A stretch of DNA of 64,000 nucleotides, taken from contig NZ_PEBD01000004.1 in NCBI RefSeq assembly GCF_002735905.1, forward strand, positions 1,240,001-1,304,000. Reading direction: 5' to 3'. The DNA is from Williamsia muralis. GTDB lineage: Bacteria > Actinomycetota > Actinomycetes > Mycobacteriales > Mycobacteriaceae. Shown in pieces: positions 17,155 through 26,005 of this stretch (positions are counted from its first letter, which is position 1; every line of letters starts with the position of its first letter). The position numbers and the translations under genes are program-made. Below the pieces are notes generated by a model, which was not told the origin of the DNA, ran no database searches, and saw only the letters and a list, made by a program, of their open reading frames with translations.

Positions 17155-18578
17155 AGAAGTCCGCGGCCTGGGCATCCTCGCCCACCGCCCGGGGAACGGC
17201 CGTGGTAGCCGAGGCGGCGCCGGCGCCCTTCTGGCTCGACCGGCCCGAACGTCCCGTTGCACGGGGACGGCTGAGCGGATCGACGGCTGCGGACCTGGCG
17301 ATCGTCGGCGGTGGGTTCACCGGACTGTGGGCAGCGGTACAGGCGGCCGAGGCAGATCCTGCGCGGTCGGTCATCCTGCTCGAGGGCGCGTGGATCGCCG
17401 AAGGAGCGTCTGGACGCAACGGCGGGTTCTGTTCGGCCAGTCTGACCCATGGCCTGGTGAACGGACTGGACCGCTACGCCGATGAGTTGCCCGAGCTGCT
17501 CCGGATGGGTGTGGAGACACTCGATGAGATCGAAGCTGCGATGCGGCGCCTGGGCATCGACGCCGACGCAGAGCGCAACGGTGAGCTCGACATCGCCAAT
17601 TTCCAGTGGCAAGTAGACGGTCTGAAAGACGTTGCGCGTCAAGGTCAAAGCCTCGACCAGCCGTTGCGATTCCTCGATGGCGACGAGCTCGCCCGCCACA
17701 TCTCGAGCCCGATGGCTCACGGGGCGGTCTACGACCCCGACGTGATCTTGGTCGATCCCGCGCGCCTCGCCTGGGGTCTGGCCGCGGCAGCCGAACGCCT
17801 TGGCGTCCGCGTGTACGAACACAGCGAGGTCACCGATCTCCGTTCCGTGGGTGACCGTGTGCACCTGCAGACGGGCTACGGCACGGTCGATGCAGCGAAG
17901 GTGATACTGGCGACGGCTGCATCAAAACCCCTGCGCCGCAAGCTCGGTTATCTGATGGTTCCGGTCTGGGACTACGCAATCATGACCGAGCCGCTCACCG
18001 ATCCACAGCTCGCGGCCATCGGCTGGACGGGTCGCCAGGGACTTGCCGACTCGGGCAACCGTTTCCACTACTTCCGGCTCACCGCCGACAACCGCATCCT
18101 GTTCGGCGGCTGGGATGCGATCTACCACTACGGTTCGGACACCGATCCCCGGCATGCCCAGCGCCCGGCGGAATTCGCCCTGTTGGCCGAACATTTATTG
18201 CAGGTGTTCCCGCAGCTGGAAGGGATCAAGGCCAGCCACGCCTGGGGAGGCGTGATCGACACCTGCTCGCGGTTCAGCAACTTCTGGGACGTGAGCATGG
18301 GCGGCAAGGCGGTGTCCGTACTCGGTTTCACCGGGCTCGGTGTCGGGGCCTCACACTTCGGGGCGCGTACGGCGCTCGACCTGGTCGACGGCAAGGACAC
18401 CGAACGAACCCGGCTGAAGATGGTGCAGAAAAAGCCGCTGCCCTTCCCGCCGGAGCCGTTGCGGTGGTTCGGGATCACCGTCACCCGCCATGAGTTCGGG
18501 CGTGCCGACCGCAATCAGGGCCGACGGGGCCTGTGGCTCAAGACCATGGACGCGCTGGGCCTCGGCTTCGACTCCTGA
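17121..18578 (+). CDS. FAD-dependent amine oxidase (gamma-glutamylputrescine oxidase-like)
   Basis: DAO-superfamily flavoprotein of 485 aa. The FAD-binding GGGFTG motif is near residue 58, followed by an acidic strand end ('ILLEGAWIAEGASGRNGGFC') as in PuuB and glycine/sarcosine oxidases. The C-terminal 'GFTGLGVGASHFGARTALDLV' closes the FAD site. I start it at the ATG at 17121 (AGGAG at 17103-17107), inside the end of the dehydrogenase gene; the upstream open frame is only antisense to that gene's reading. Oxidation of putrescine, its glutamyl adduct or a related amine to the aldehyde used by the preceding dehydrogenase is the natural reading. Confidence 0.82.
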   Translation: MAPNNLQPAAVEKSAAWASSPTARGTAVVAEAAPAPFWLDRPERPVARGRLSGSTAADLAIVGGGFTGLWAAVQAAEADPARSVILLEGAWIAEGASGRNGGFCSASLTHGLVNGLDRYADELPELLRMGVETLDEIEAAMRRLGIDADAERNGELDIANFQWQVDGLKDVARQGQSLDQPLRFLDGDELARHISSPMAHGAVYDPDVILVDPARLAWGLAAAAERLGVRVYEHSEVTDLRSVGDRVHLQTGYGTVDAAKVILATAASKPLRRKLGYLMVPVWDYAIMTEPLTDPQLAAIGWTGRQGLADSGNRFHYFRLTADNRILFGGWDAIYHYGSDTDPRHAQRPAEFALLAEHLLQVFPQLEGIKASHAWGGVIDTCSRFSNFWDVSMGGKAVSVLGFTGLGVGASHFGARTALDLVDGKDTERTRLKMVQKKPLPFPPEPLRWFGITVTRHEFGRADRNQGRRGLWLKTMDALGLGFDS

Positions 18579-18597
18579 CCCACCAAGATCGGGCTGG

Positions 18598-19464
18598 TCA
18601 GGGCGTGAAATCCTTTGGTACGACGATGATCGGCGCATCGGTGTTCCTCAGGATGCGGGCCGACATGGAACCCAGGAAAGCCCGACGTGGGGGAGCAAGC
18701 CGTCCTGACCCGATCACCACGACATCTCCGGGCCCCCAGCGCAATTCGTCGAGCGCTTCCTCGACCGTGTCGCCGTCGGCGACAAGCGATTCGATGCCGA
18801 CGGCCCCGCCACAACTTTCTTCGGCGAGCCTGAGGTTGGCCTGCGCCGCGGCGACGTGGCGGGCGCGAACCTCGGATGAACCGTCGTCGGTACCGGCGTA
18901 TCCGTCGTGAGAGACCAGCGACAGGAGACGAAGATTCAATCCGCCTTCCCGTGCGAGGCCGAGGGCAAACGGGAGCGGATTGTCTTTTGACTCCGTAGTC
19001 GGCACGGCCACAGTCAACGTGTCGATGGTGGGGATGTCGACGCGGCTGTATCCGCGGGGCGCCAGAGCGATCGGGACCGGTGAGGCGTGGGTCAGAGCCG
19101 ACGAGATGGTTCCGAGGGTGTGTTTGCCCAGGATTCCGTCGCTCGTGCCGCCCACCACGATCATCGCTGCCTTGGTCTCGAGAGCGAACTCGATGAGACA
19201 CTGGGGGAACGATTCGGCGACCGGGGTGTGCGTCTTCACATCGATGCCGTCTGGGATGTCCTCGACCACCTCGTCGAGCCACTGCTGTGCTTTCCGAACC
19301 AGCGCCTCTTGGTAGCTCGTCCGACCCGGTGAACCATCCGGCTCGGTTGCACGCACCACGCAGACGAGGTCGATCGCGGCCCCGGTGGCACGGGCGATGG
19401 CGATGGCGAGGTTCACCCCGTCATCACCGGTGTCGGTGTAGAGGTAACCCACTGTCAATCTCAT
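18598..19464 (-). CDS. universal stress protein, tandem UspA domains
   Basis: Protein of 288 aa with two UspA domains (about 1-140 and 150-285). The second carries the ATP-binding signature 'VIGSGRLAPPRRAFLGSMS', close to the G-x2-G-x9-G-(S/T) pattern. The first has the less canonical 'VVGGTSDGILGKHTLGTIS', also with the Gly spacing. It lies between the oxidase and the permease, and USP genes commonly accompany amino-acid permeases. It is probably cotranscribed with the permease (gap 78 bp). Confidence 0.85.
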   Translation of the reverse strand: MRLTVGYLYTDTGDDGVNLAIAIARATGAAIDLVCVVRATEPDGSPGRTSYQEALVRKAQQWLDEVVEDIPDGIDVKTHTPVAESFPQCLIEFALETKAAMIVVGGTSDGILGKHTLGTISSALTHASPVPIALAPRGYSRVDIPTIDTLTVAVPTTESKDNPLPFALGLAREGGLNLRLLSLVSHDGYAGTDDGSSEVRARHVAAAQANLRLAEESCGGAVGIESLVADGDTVEEALDELRWGPGDVVVIGSGRLAPPRRAFLGSMSARILRNTDAPIIVVPKDFTP

Positions 19465-19542
19465 GAGTGTGAACCGGCTTTCGTTGCAGGCGTTGTGGTC
19501 AGGGTTCGAGCGGGCACTGCGGGTGCGGACGGCTGCCCGACC

Positions 19543-21051
19543 TCAGTACACATCAGGGACTTTGACTTCGGTGCGGGCATTGAGCGTCTTGCCCTTCCAG
19601 AAGTCCTTCGGCCCGAAGGCGAAGCACAGCAACATCAGTGGGATACCGAGCACCAACATGCCCACACCCATGACGAACACGCCGCCGACGCCGCCGACAG
19701 AGGTGTACCCGTAGTCGATCGAGTACATGTCGATCGCGCTCTTGATGAAGGCCCACGTCATCGCAAGGGCGCCCAGAAGCGGGAAGATGCCGCGGAAGAA
19801 CAGGTTTCGGACAGATGTGAACAGTGTCTTGCGGAAGTACCAGACGCAGGCATACGCGGTGATCCCGTAGTAGAAGGCGACAGCCAGGCCCAGAGATGCC
19901 ACCGAGTCGCCGAGGGTGTTGGCGCTGACGAGTGACAACACGAGGTAGAACGCGAGCGCCGCCCCGCCCATGACGGCTGTGCCGAATGCCGGTGTCATGT
20001 AACGGGGATGGATGGTTGCGAAACGTTTGGGGATCGCCCCGTAGACGGCCATGGAGAGCGTTCCGCGGGCGGTCGGCAGGATGGTGGATTGTGTGGACGA
20101 CAGCGCTGATATCGACACGGTGAGCAGCAGCAGTGCCGAGAGCACGGCCCCGGCAACCGGATCGCCGAGGATGGTCAGCACGTCGTCGGCGTTCTCTTCG
20201 TTGTTCAGGCCGATGCCGGTGTCGCCGAATCCGGCAAACGACTGGATGGCGTAGGCAACCAGGACGTAGGTGCAGACCAGGATGACCGTGGTGAGGACGG
20301 CAGCGCGGCCCGGTGTTTTCGCGGAGTCCTTGGTCTCCTCTCCGACGGCCAGGCAGGCGTCCCAGCCCCAGTAGATGAAGATGCAGAGGATGACGGCTTC
20401 GGCGATCGCGGACGAACTGAGGCCACTCGGCCACAGCCAGCTGAGCTCGGGGTTGATCGCCTGTGGGCCGGCCTTGTCGAGCCCGACCTTGACGAGGGCG
20501 ATCACGCTGGCGGTGATGAGGACACCGAACTGGACGGCGATCAGGACGTTCTGCATCCGCTCGCTGATGACGATGCCGCGGATGCTGACCCAGGTCATCA
20601 TCACGATCAGGGCGCTGCCCAGCAGCACCTTGATCCAGATGTTCTCGGCCCAGGAATCGAGGTGGAGGAACCGCAGCAGGTAGACGCCGGCGACCTCGGC
20701 CACGTTGGCGAGCACGATGATCGCCGACACCGCCAGACCCCAGCCGCCGATCCAGCCGACGAAGGGCCCGAATGCCTTGGTGCCCCACGTGAACGTGGTG
20801 CCGCAGTCGGGAGTGTCCTGGCCGAGCTCGCGATAGGCGAACGCGATCAGCAGCATGGGGATGAAGGCGAGCACGAACATGGCCGGAGCCTTTTCGTGCA
20901 CTGCTGCGACGACAAAACCGAGAGTGGCGGCAAGGCTGTAGGCGGGTGCCACGGCTGACAGGCCGATGACGACGTTGCCCACCAATCCCAGTGAGCCGGC
21001 GCGCAGACCCTTGTCTGAGACGGCGGTACCGGGTGCTTCCGAAATGGCCAT
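19543..21051 (-). CDS. APC-superfamily amino acid/amine permease
   Basis: Secondary transporter of 502 aa with about 12 transmembrane helices, of the amino acid-polyamine-organocation superfamily. The first helix region 'SLGLVGNVVIGLSAVAPAYSL' contains the broken-helix motif of APC carriers. Its position beside the aminotransferase, aldehyde dehydrogenase and amine oxidase suggests it imports their substrate, for example putrescine or an omega-amino acid (inference). The start at 21051 has a GGAGA ribosome binding site about 7 bases upstream. Confidence 0.85.
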   Translation of the reverse strand: MAISEAPGTAVSDKGLRAGSLGLVGNVVIGLSAVAPAYSLAATLGFVVAAVHEKAPAMFVLAFIPMLLIAFAYRELGQDTPDCGTTFTWGTKAFGPFVGWIGGWGLAVSAIIVLANVAEVAGVYLLRFLHLDSWAENIWIKVLLGSALIVMMTWVSIRGIVISERMQNVLIAVQFGVLITASVIALVKVGLDKAGPQAINPELSWLWPSGLSSSAIAEAVILCIFIYWGWDACLAVGEETKDSAKTPGRAAVLTTVILVCTYVLVAYAIQSFAGFGDTGIGLNNEENADDVLTILGDPVAGAVLSALLLLTVSISALSSTQSTILPTARGTLSMAVYGAIPKRFATIHPRYMTPAFGTAVMGGAALAFYLVLSLVSANTLGDSVASLGLAVAFYYGITAYACVWYFRKTLFTSVRNLFFRGIFPLLGALAMTWAFIKSAIDMYSIDYGYTSVGGVGGVFVMGVGMLVLGIPLMLLCFAFGPKDFWKGKTLNARTEVKVPDVY

Positions 21052-21093
21052 GGGTATCTCCGGACGGTGAGGGGATCGAACATGCTTACCGTA

Positions 21094-21113
21094 CGGTTTC
21101 GACAGTCAAACCG
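21094..21113. promoter_or_regulatory. inverted repeat upstream of the permease gene
   Basis: CGGTTT-N8-AAACCG lies 43 bp upstream of the permease start, in the divergent gap to the CitE-like gene. This is a candidate operator; the binding protein is unknown. Confidence 0.3.
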
Positions 21114-21139
21114 CGCCACAACAACGAAATTGTTTCCAG

Positions 21140-21160
21140 ATCAGTAACACAACGACTGAT
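21140..21160. promoter_or_regulatory. second inverted repeat in the permease/CitE-like intergenic gap
   Basis: ATCAGT-N9-ACTGAT is a perfect inverted repeat in an AT-richer stretch of the 226-bp divergent region. It lies 118 bp from the lyase start and 89 bp from the permease start. Confidence 0.3.
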
Positions 21161-21277
21161 TTAGTTGACGAACCCGCCACGGACCCGCCTATCGGCTCGT
21201 CTCGTGGACTTCATGGTGGACAGCGCCGCGCACGCCCATTTGCCCCCGTTGATCCGACGTGGATCGATAGAGGACCA

Positions 21278-22204
21278 TTGTCTGTTGTGAACGCTCCGAA
21301 GAATGCCACCGCCATCGACCCCGACGACATCGGTTTTCGTATCGACCCCGTGCTGGCGCGCAGCTGGCTCCTGGTGAACGGTCTGCAGTACGAGAGGTTT
21401 CAGGCTGCTGTCCAGTCGCGTGCCGACATCGTCGTTCTCGACATCGAGGACGCCGTCGCCCCGAGGGACAAGGTGGCCGCCCGCGAGAACGTGGTCCGCT
21501 GGCTCGGGGACGGAAATCGTGACTGGGTACGTGTCAACGGCTTCGGTACGCAGTGGTGGGCCGACGATCTCGACGCGCTGGGCAAGGTGACGGTCGGAGG
21601 CGTGATGCTGGCCATGGTCGAGTCGGTCGACCACGTGACCGAGACAGCCAAACGACTGCCGGGTGTGCCCATCGTCGCGCTGGTCGAGACCGCTCGCGGC
21701 TTGGAGCGGATCAGCGAGATCGCCTCGGCGAAGGGCACTTTCAGACTGGCCTTCGGTATCGGTGATTTCCGGCGCGACACCGGTTTCGGCGATCAGCCCG
21801 CCACGCTCGCGTACGCCCGATCGCGCTTCACCATCGCCGCGAAAGCTGCCCACCTGCCGAGTGCGATCGACGGGCCCACGGTCGGGTCGTCGGCACTCAA
21901 GCTGAGCGAGGCCACGGCCGTGAGCGCCGAGTTCGGGATGACAGGAAAGATCTGCCTCACGCCCGACCAGTGCGCAGCGGTCAACGAGGGTCTCTCACCT
22001 TCGCACGAGGAGATCGCCTGGGCATTGGAATTCTTCGCCGAGTTCGAACGTGACGGCGGCGAGATCCGCAACGGGTCCGACCTGCCACGCATTGCCCGCG
22101 GCACCAAGATCCTCGACCTCGCGCGCGCCTACGGCATCGAGTTCAGCGAAGAATACGACGACCCCGACCACATGCCTGCCCCGTCGGACACCTACCACTA
22201 CTGA
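21278..22204 (+). CDS. HpcH/HpaI aldolase / CitE-like CoA ester lyase
   Basis: TIM-barrel lyase of 308 aa of the CitE/L-malyl-CoA lyase family. The Mg-binding motif 'VVLDIEDAVAP' is at residues 49-59, 'VRVNG' provides the conserved Arg, and the catalytic-site Glu is in 'IVALVETARGL'. 'KICLTPDQ' stands in place of the usual KxxIHPxQ. Family members cleave beta-hydroxyacyl-CoA thioesters such as citramalyl- or malyl-CoA. The reading frame opens with TTG at 21278 close behind GAGG; GTG at 21287 is the alternative. It stands alone, divergent from the permease, and ends at a strong hairpin. Confidence 0.8.
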   Translation: MSVVNAPKNATAIDPDDIGFRIDPVLARSWLLVNGLQYERFQAAVQSRADIVVLDIEDAVAPRDKVAARENVVRWLGDGNRDWVRVNGFGTQWWADDLDALGKVTVGGVMLAMVESVDHVTETAKRLPGVPIVALVETARGLERISEIASAKGTFRLAFGIGDFRRDTGFGDQPATLAYARSRFTIAAKAAHLPSAIDGPTVGSSALKLSEATAVSAEFGMTGKICLTPDQCAAVNEGLSPSHEEIAWALEFFAEFERDGGEIRNGSDLPRIARGTKILDLARAYGIEFSEEYDDPDHMPAPSDTYHY

Positions 22205-22224
22205 ACCGGCCCCGGACAGCACAA

Positions 22225-22250
22225 TGGCCGTCACCTGGAGGTGACGGCCA
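22225..22250. terminator. bidirectional hairpin terminator
   Basis: Perfect palindrome TGGCCGTCACCT-GG-AGGTGACGGCCA between two converging genes (the CitE-like lyase and sdhB). It can fold on either transcript. Confidence 0.7.
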
Positions 22251-22275
22251 CTGCGTGTATCGGAACTTGCCGAGA

Positions 22276-23067
22276 TCAGCGGGCAAACATCAACGCGCGC
22301 TTGACTTCCTGGATTGCCTGGGTCACCTGGATGCCGCGGGGGCAGGCGTCTGTGCAGTTGAAGGTGGTGCGGCAACGCCACACGCCGTCGACCTCGTTGA
22401 GGATGTCCAGACGTTCTGCGGCACCTTCGTCGCGGCTGTCGAAGATGAAGCGGTGAGCGTTGACGATGGCTGCGGGACCGAAGTAGCTGCCCTCGCTCCA
22501 GTACACCGGGCAACTGGTGGTGCAGCAGGCACACAGGATGCACTTGGTGGTGTCGTCGAACCGTGCGCGGTCGGTCTGACTCTGGATGCGCTCACGGGTC
22601 GGCTCGTTGCCGCTGGTCATCAGGAACGGCTTGACGGCACGGTAGGCGTCGAAGAACGGTTCCATGTTCACCACGAGATCCTTCTCCACGGGCAGACCGC
22701 GGATCGGCTCGATGGTGATCGTGATTTCCTTGGACTTGTCCTTGGGGAGCATGTCCTTCATCAGCAGCTTGCAGGCCAGCCGGTTCACACCGTTGATTCG
22801 CATGGCATCGGAACCACACACCCCGTGGGCGCACGACCGACGGAACGTCAGCGTGCCGTCGAGGTAGCCCTTGACGTAGTGCAGCAGGTTCAGCAGGCGG
22901 TCGGTCTGCAACGCCGGAACCCGGAAGCTCTCGAAACCCTGTGCGTCCGGATCTTCCGGGTTGAACCGGCGGATCTTCAGGGTGACCATGGTCGCCTCGT
23001 CGGGGACCGGGGGGAGTGCGGGGCCGTCGGGAGCTTCGCCGGCGGCGACATCGGTGGTTATGGTCAT
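22276..23067 (-). CDS. sdhB: succinate dehydrogenase iron-sulfur subunit
   Basis: Electron-transfer subunit of complex II, 263 aa. It has the [2Fe-2S] cysteines in 'RRSCAHGVCGSDAM...LAC', the [4Fe-4S] motif 'CILCACCTTSCP' and the [3Fe-4S] motif 'CRTTFNCTDACP'. It passes electrons from the SdhA flavin to quinone at the membrane. The ATG at 23067 overlaps the sdhA stop by one base; the frame is open much further upstream, but only as an antisense-like shadow of sdhA. It is the last gene of the sdhCDAB operon, matching M. tuberculosis Rv3319. Confidence 0.96.
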   Translation of the reverse strand: MTITTDVAAGEAPDGPALPPVPDEATMVTLKIRRFNPEDPDAQGFESFRVPALQTDRLLNLLHYVKGYLDGTLTFRRSCAHGVCGSDAMRINGVNRLACKLLMKDMLPKDKSKEITITIEPIRGLPVEKDLVVNMEPFFDAYRAVKPFLMTSGNEPTRERIQSQTDRARFDDTTKCILCACCTTSCPVYWSEGSYFGPAAIVNAHRFIFDSRDEGAAERLDILNEVDGVWRCRTTFNCTDACPRGIQVTQAIQEVKRALMFAR

Positions 23068-24821
23068 CAGTACTTCCGCTCCATCGGCTCGTAACGGGTC
23101 TGGACCACTGGCTTGTAGTCCAACTCGATGTCGGAGAGAAGGGTGTCGCCCTTCTTGTATGCCATCGTGTGCCGCATGTAGTTGGTGTCGTCGCGATCGG
23201 GGTAGTCCTCGCGGGCGTGGCCGCCGCGCGATTCCTTCCGGTTCAGCGCTCCGACCACGGTGACCTCGGCCATCTCCAGGAGGAAGCCGAGTTCGATGGC
23301 CTCGAGCAGGTCGCTGTTGAAGCGCTTGCCCTTGTCGTGAACACGAATGTGGTTGTAGCGCTCCTTGAATCCGTGGATGTCGGTGAGTGCTTGTTTGAGG
23401 GTCTCTTCGGTACGGAACACCGAGGCGTTCGCGTCCATCGAGGCCTGCAGCTCGGTACGGATGTCGGCGACACGCTCGTGTCCGTGCTCGGAGAGAATGG
23501 TCTCGAGCCAGCCGTCGACCATCTTGGTCGGCTCCTCGGGCATCTCGTAAAAGTCCGTGTTGAGCGCGTACTCGGCCGCTGCGATTCCGGCGCGACGGCC
23601 GAAGACGTTGATGTCGAGGAGCGAGTTGGTGCCGAGGCGGTTCGCACCGTGGACCGAGACGCATGCACATTCACCGGCGGCGTACAGCCCGTGCACGACC
23701 TCGTCGTTGTTCGCCAGTACCTCGCCGTTGATCTTGGTGGGGATACCACCCATGACGTAATGGCAGGTGGGGAACACGGGGACGTACTCGGTGACCGGAT
23801 CGACGCCGAGATACGTGCGAGCGAACTCGGTGATGTCGGGCAGTTTCTCGTTGAGGACTTCCTCGCCGAGGTGGGTCACGTCGATGTAGACGTAGTCCTT
23901 GTTCGGTCCGGCGCCGCGGCCCTCGAGAACCTCCAGAACCATGGAGCGGGCGACGATGTCGCGGGGAGCGAGGTCCTTGATGGTGGGGGCGTAGCGCTCC
24001 ATGAACCGCTCACCGTCCACGTTGCGGAGGATGCCGCCCTCACCGCGTACGGCTTCGGAGATCAGGATGCCCAGACCGGCAAGACCTGTCGGGTGGAACT
24101 GGTGGAACTCCATGTCCTCCAGCGGCAGACCCTTGCGGAAGACGATGCCCATACCGTCACCGGTGAGGGTGTGCGCGTTGGACGTGGTCTTGTACATGCG
24201 TCCCGAACCGCCGGTCGCGAAGACGATCGACTTGGCGTGGAAGACGTGGATCTCACCGGTGGCCAGTTCGTAGGCGACCACACCGGTGGCAACCTTCTCG
24301 CCCTTGTCGTTCTCGGTGAGGCAGATGTCGAGCGCGTAGAACTCGTTGAAGAACTCGACATCGTGCTTGACGCAGTTCTGGTAGAGCGTCTGCAAGATCA
24401 TGTGGCCCGTGCGGTCGGCCGCGTAGCAGGCGCGACGGACGGGGCTCTTGCCGTGGTCGCGGGTGTGCCCGCCGAATCGACGCTGGTCGATCTTGCCCTC
24501 GGGGGTCCTGTTGAACGGCAGGCCCATCTTCTCCAGATCGAGGACGGCGTCGATCGCCTCCTTGGCCATGATCTCGACCGCGTCCTGGTCGGCGAGGTAG
24601 TCGCCGCCCTTGACGGTGTCGAAGGTGTGCCACTCCCAGTTGTCCTCTTCGACGTTGGCCAGAGCGGCGCACATGCCGCCCTGCGCAGCGCCGGTGTGGC
24701 TACGGGTGGGGTAGAGCTTGGTCAGCACAGCTGTTCGGGTGCGCGGACCGGCCTCGATGGCCGCGCGCATCCCGGCGCCGCCGGCGCCGACGATCACCAC
24801 GTCGTAACGGTGTTCCTGCAT
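23067..24821 (-). CDS. sdhA: succinate dehydrogenase flavoprotein subunit
   Basis: Catalytic subunit of 584 aa that oxidises succinate to fumarate. It has FAD-binding 'VIVGAGGAGMRAA' at residues 9-21 and the covalent-flavin His in 'SHTGAAQGG'. Active-site segments are 'GEGGILRNVDGERFM' and 'HYVMGGIPT'. The C-terminal 'SRGGHAREDYPDRDD' contains the conserved His-Arg. Length is normal. It follows sdhD after 88 bp and shares a base with sdhB. Confidence 0.97.
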   Translation of the reverse strand: MQEHRYDVVIVGAGGAGMRAAIEAGPRTRTAVLTKLYPTRSHTGAAQGGMCAALANVEEDNWEWHTFDTVKGGDYLADQDAVEIMAKEAIDAVLDLEKMGLPFNRTPEGKIDQRRFGGHTRDHGKSPVRRACYAADRTGHMILQTLYQNCVKHDVEFFNEFYALDICLTENDKGEKVATGVVAYELATGEIHVFHAKSIVFATGGSGRMYKTTSNAHTLTGDGMGIVFRKGLPLEDMEFHQFHPTGLAGLGILISEAVRGEGGILRNVDGERFMERYAPTIKDLAPRDIVARSMVLEVLEGRGAGPNKDYVYIDVTHLGEEVLNEKLPDITEFARTYLGVDPVTEYVPVFPTCHYVMGGIPTKINGEVLANNDEVVHGLYAAGECACVSVHGANRLGTNSLLDINVFGRRAGIAAAEYALNTDFYEMPEEPTKMVDGWLETILSEHGHERVADIRTELQASMDANASVFRTEETLKQALTDIHGFKERYNHIRVHDKGKRFNSDLLEAIELGFLLEMAEVTVVGALNRKESRGGHAREDYPDRDDTNYMRHTMAYKKGDTLLSDIELDYKPVVQTRYEPMERKY

Positions 24822-24909
24822 CTATGGCTTCTCTCTCATCAGTGTCACCGGATGCGGCCGGTGGGTGCTCGCCGGAGGCATGCGGGTCGTGGCCGGAAGG
24901 CGGATCGGG

Positions 24910-25365
24910 TCAGCCCACGCTCGTGATGTCGAAGGTGAGCAGGGCGTACGTGCCCGTGAGCAGCACCAGGATCATCGACAGCGCCAGCAGGACGTTCAGC
25001 CAGAAACGTGTCGAGTCTTTTCGCGAGTAGTCCGCGATCACCGTACGGACACCGTTGCCGCCGTGTAGCTGGGCCAGCCACAGCATCGAGATGTCCCAGA
25101 CCTGCCAGAACGGTTCTTTCCAGCGCGCCGCGACGAACGAGGCGTCGATCCGGTGAACACCGTCGTCCCAGGCCAACATGATGAACATGTGGCCGATGGT
25201 CAGGATGATCAGCGCGAGGCCGGAGAAGCGCATGAAGAGCCATGCGTTCTTCTCGAAGTTGCCGCCCTTGGGGCGGCGCGGTGAGCGCGGGTTGTCCAGA
25301 CTGGCCGGCCGGTCGTGGTCGGTGCCATACGTCTTGGCCATCCGGGGGGTTTGTGATGTGGTCAT
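24910..25365 (-). CDS. sdhD: succinate dehydrogenase membrane anchor subunit
   Basis: Membrane anchor of 151 aa with three helices (about 45-65, 88-108 and 125-145). The His in 'LTIGHMFIMLAW' could ligate haem, and 'QLHGGNGVRTVIADY' is typical of SdhD in actinobacteria. With SdhC it forms the quinone site of complex II. It starts 12 bp after the sdhC stop, within the operon. Confidence 0.9.
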   Translation of the reverse strand: MTTSQTPRMAKTYGTDHDRPASLDNPRSPRRPKGGNFEKNAWLFMRFSGLALIILTIGHMFIMLAWDDGVHRIDASFVAARWKEPFWQVWDISMLWLAQLHGGNGVRTVIADYSRKDSTRFWLNVLLALSMILVLLTGTYALLTFDITSVG

Positions 25366-25377
25366 CGTCCGGCCTCC

Positions 25378-25782
25378 CTAGATGTGTTCCACGATGAGCT
25401 GCAGCAACCGGACCGTCGCCGCGCCGAACAGGATGACGAACAGGCCCAGAATGATCCACAGCATCTGACGCTGGTATTTGGGGCCCTTCGACCAGAAGTC
25501 GATCAGGATGATGCGAACGCCGTTGAGAGCGTGGTAGAGCACACACGCCACTAGGCCGATTTCCATCAGGCCGACAATCGGGTTCTTGTACGTCTCGATG
25601 ATCTCGGAGTACTTGTCGGGGTCGATCCGGATCACTGCCGTATCGAGCACGTGTACAAAGAGGAAAAAGAAGATCGAGACACCGGTGATCCGGTGCAGTA
25701 CCCAGGACCACATGCCTGGGTCACCCCGATACAGGGAACGTTTGCGCACCGGGGCGGGCGCGGTCTCTGTAGGAATGCTCAT
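25378..25782 (-). CDS. sdhC: succinate dehydrogenase cytochrome b556 subunit
   Basis: Membrane subunit of 134 aa with three helices. The SdhC signature is 'RGDPGMWSWVLHRITGVSIFFFLFVHV', with the haem/quinone-site His and Ser-Arg pair, and 'LYHALNGVRIILID' carries another conserved His. I place the start at the ATG at 25782: GGAGG lies 11 bases upstream and would be inside the coding region if the ATG at 25803 were used. It is the first gene of sdhCDAB and divergent from cdd. Confidence 0.92.
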   Translation of the reverse strand: MSIPTETAPAPVRKRSLYRGDPGMWSWVLHRITGVSIFFFLFVHVLDTAVIRIDPDKYSEIIETYKNPIVGLMEIGLVACVLYHALNGVRIILIDFWSKGPKYQRQMLWIILGLFVILFGAATVRLLQLIVEHI

Positions 25783-25928
25783 CGAGAAATTGGCCTCCAA
25801 CATCGTTGATGGACGCGTCGAGCGCGGTTCCGGCAGCTCGATCGTGGACCCACAAAACAAACCTTAAACCTAAGCTGAACGAGGGTGGAATCCTCCCCGA
25901 GTCGACAAGAGCCCCAAGGCATCTCGAA

Positions 25929-25947
25929 TTAGGGTTGCCTTACCATT
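25929..25947 (+). promoter_or_regulatory. possible IdeR/DtxR-like iron box between sdhC and cdd
   Basis: The 19-mer beginning TTAGGGTTGCC and ending TACCATT matches 12 of 19 positions of the DtxR/IdeR consensus TTAGGTTAGGCTAACCTAA. A further half-site TTAGGTTT reads on the minus strand at about 25866-25875, nearer to sdhC. Both lie in the 223-bp divergent region. The match is partial, so this is a candidate only. Confidence 0.3.
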
Positions 25948-26005
25948 CTTCACATGTCAGGCGCGGATGCGTCCGTGCTGTCCGCCGCGAGCGAAAGGCT
26001 GCGAA

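Noticed and set aside
18578-18600. TGACC...GGTCA stem between two converging genes
   Set aside because: Only five base pairs with a long loop; too weak to call a terminator.
23016-24926. 636-codon open frame on the plus strand
   Set aside because: Complete antisense shadow of sdhA, whose motifs are unmistakable.
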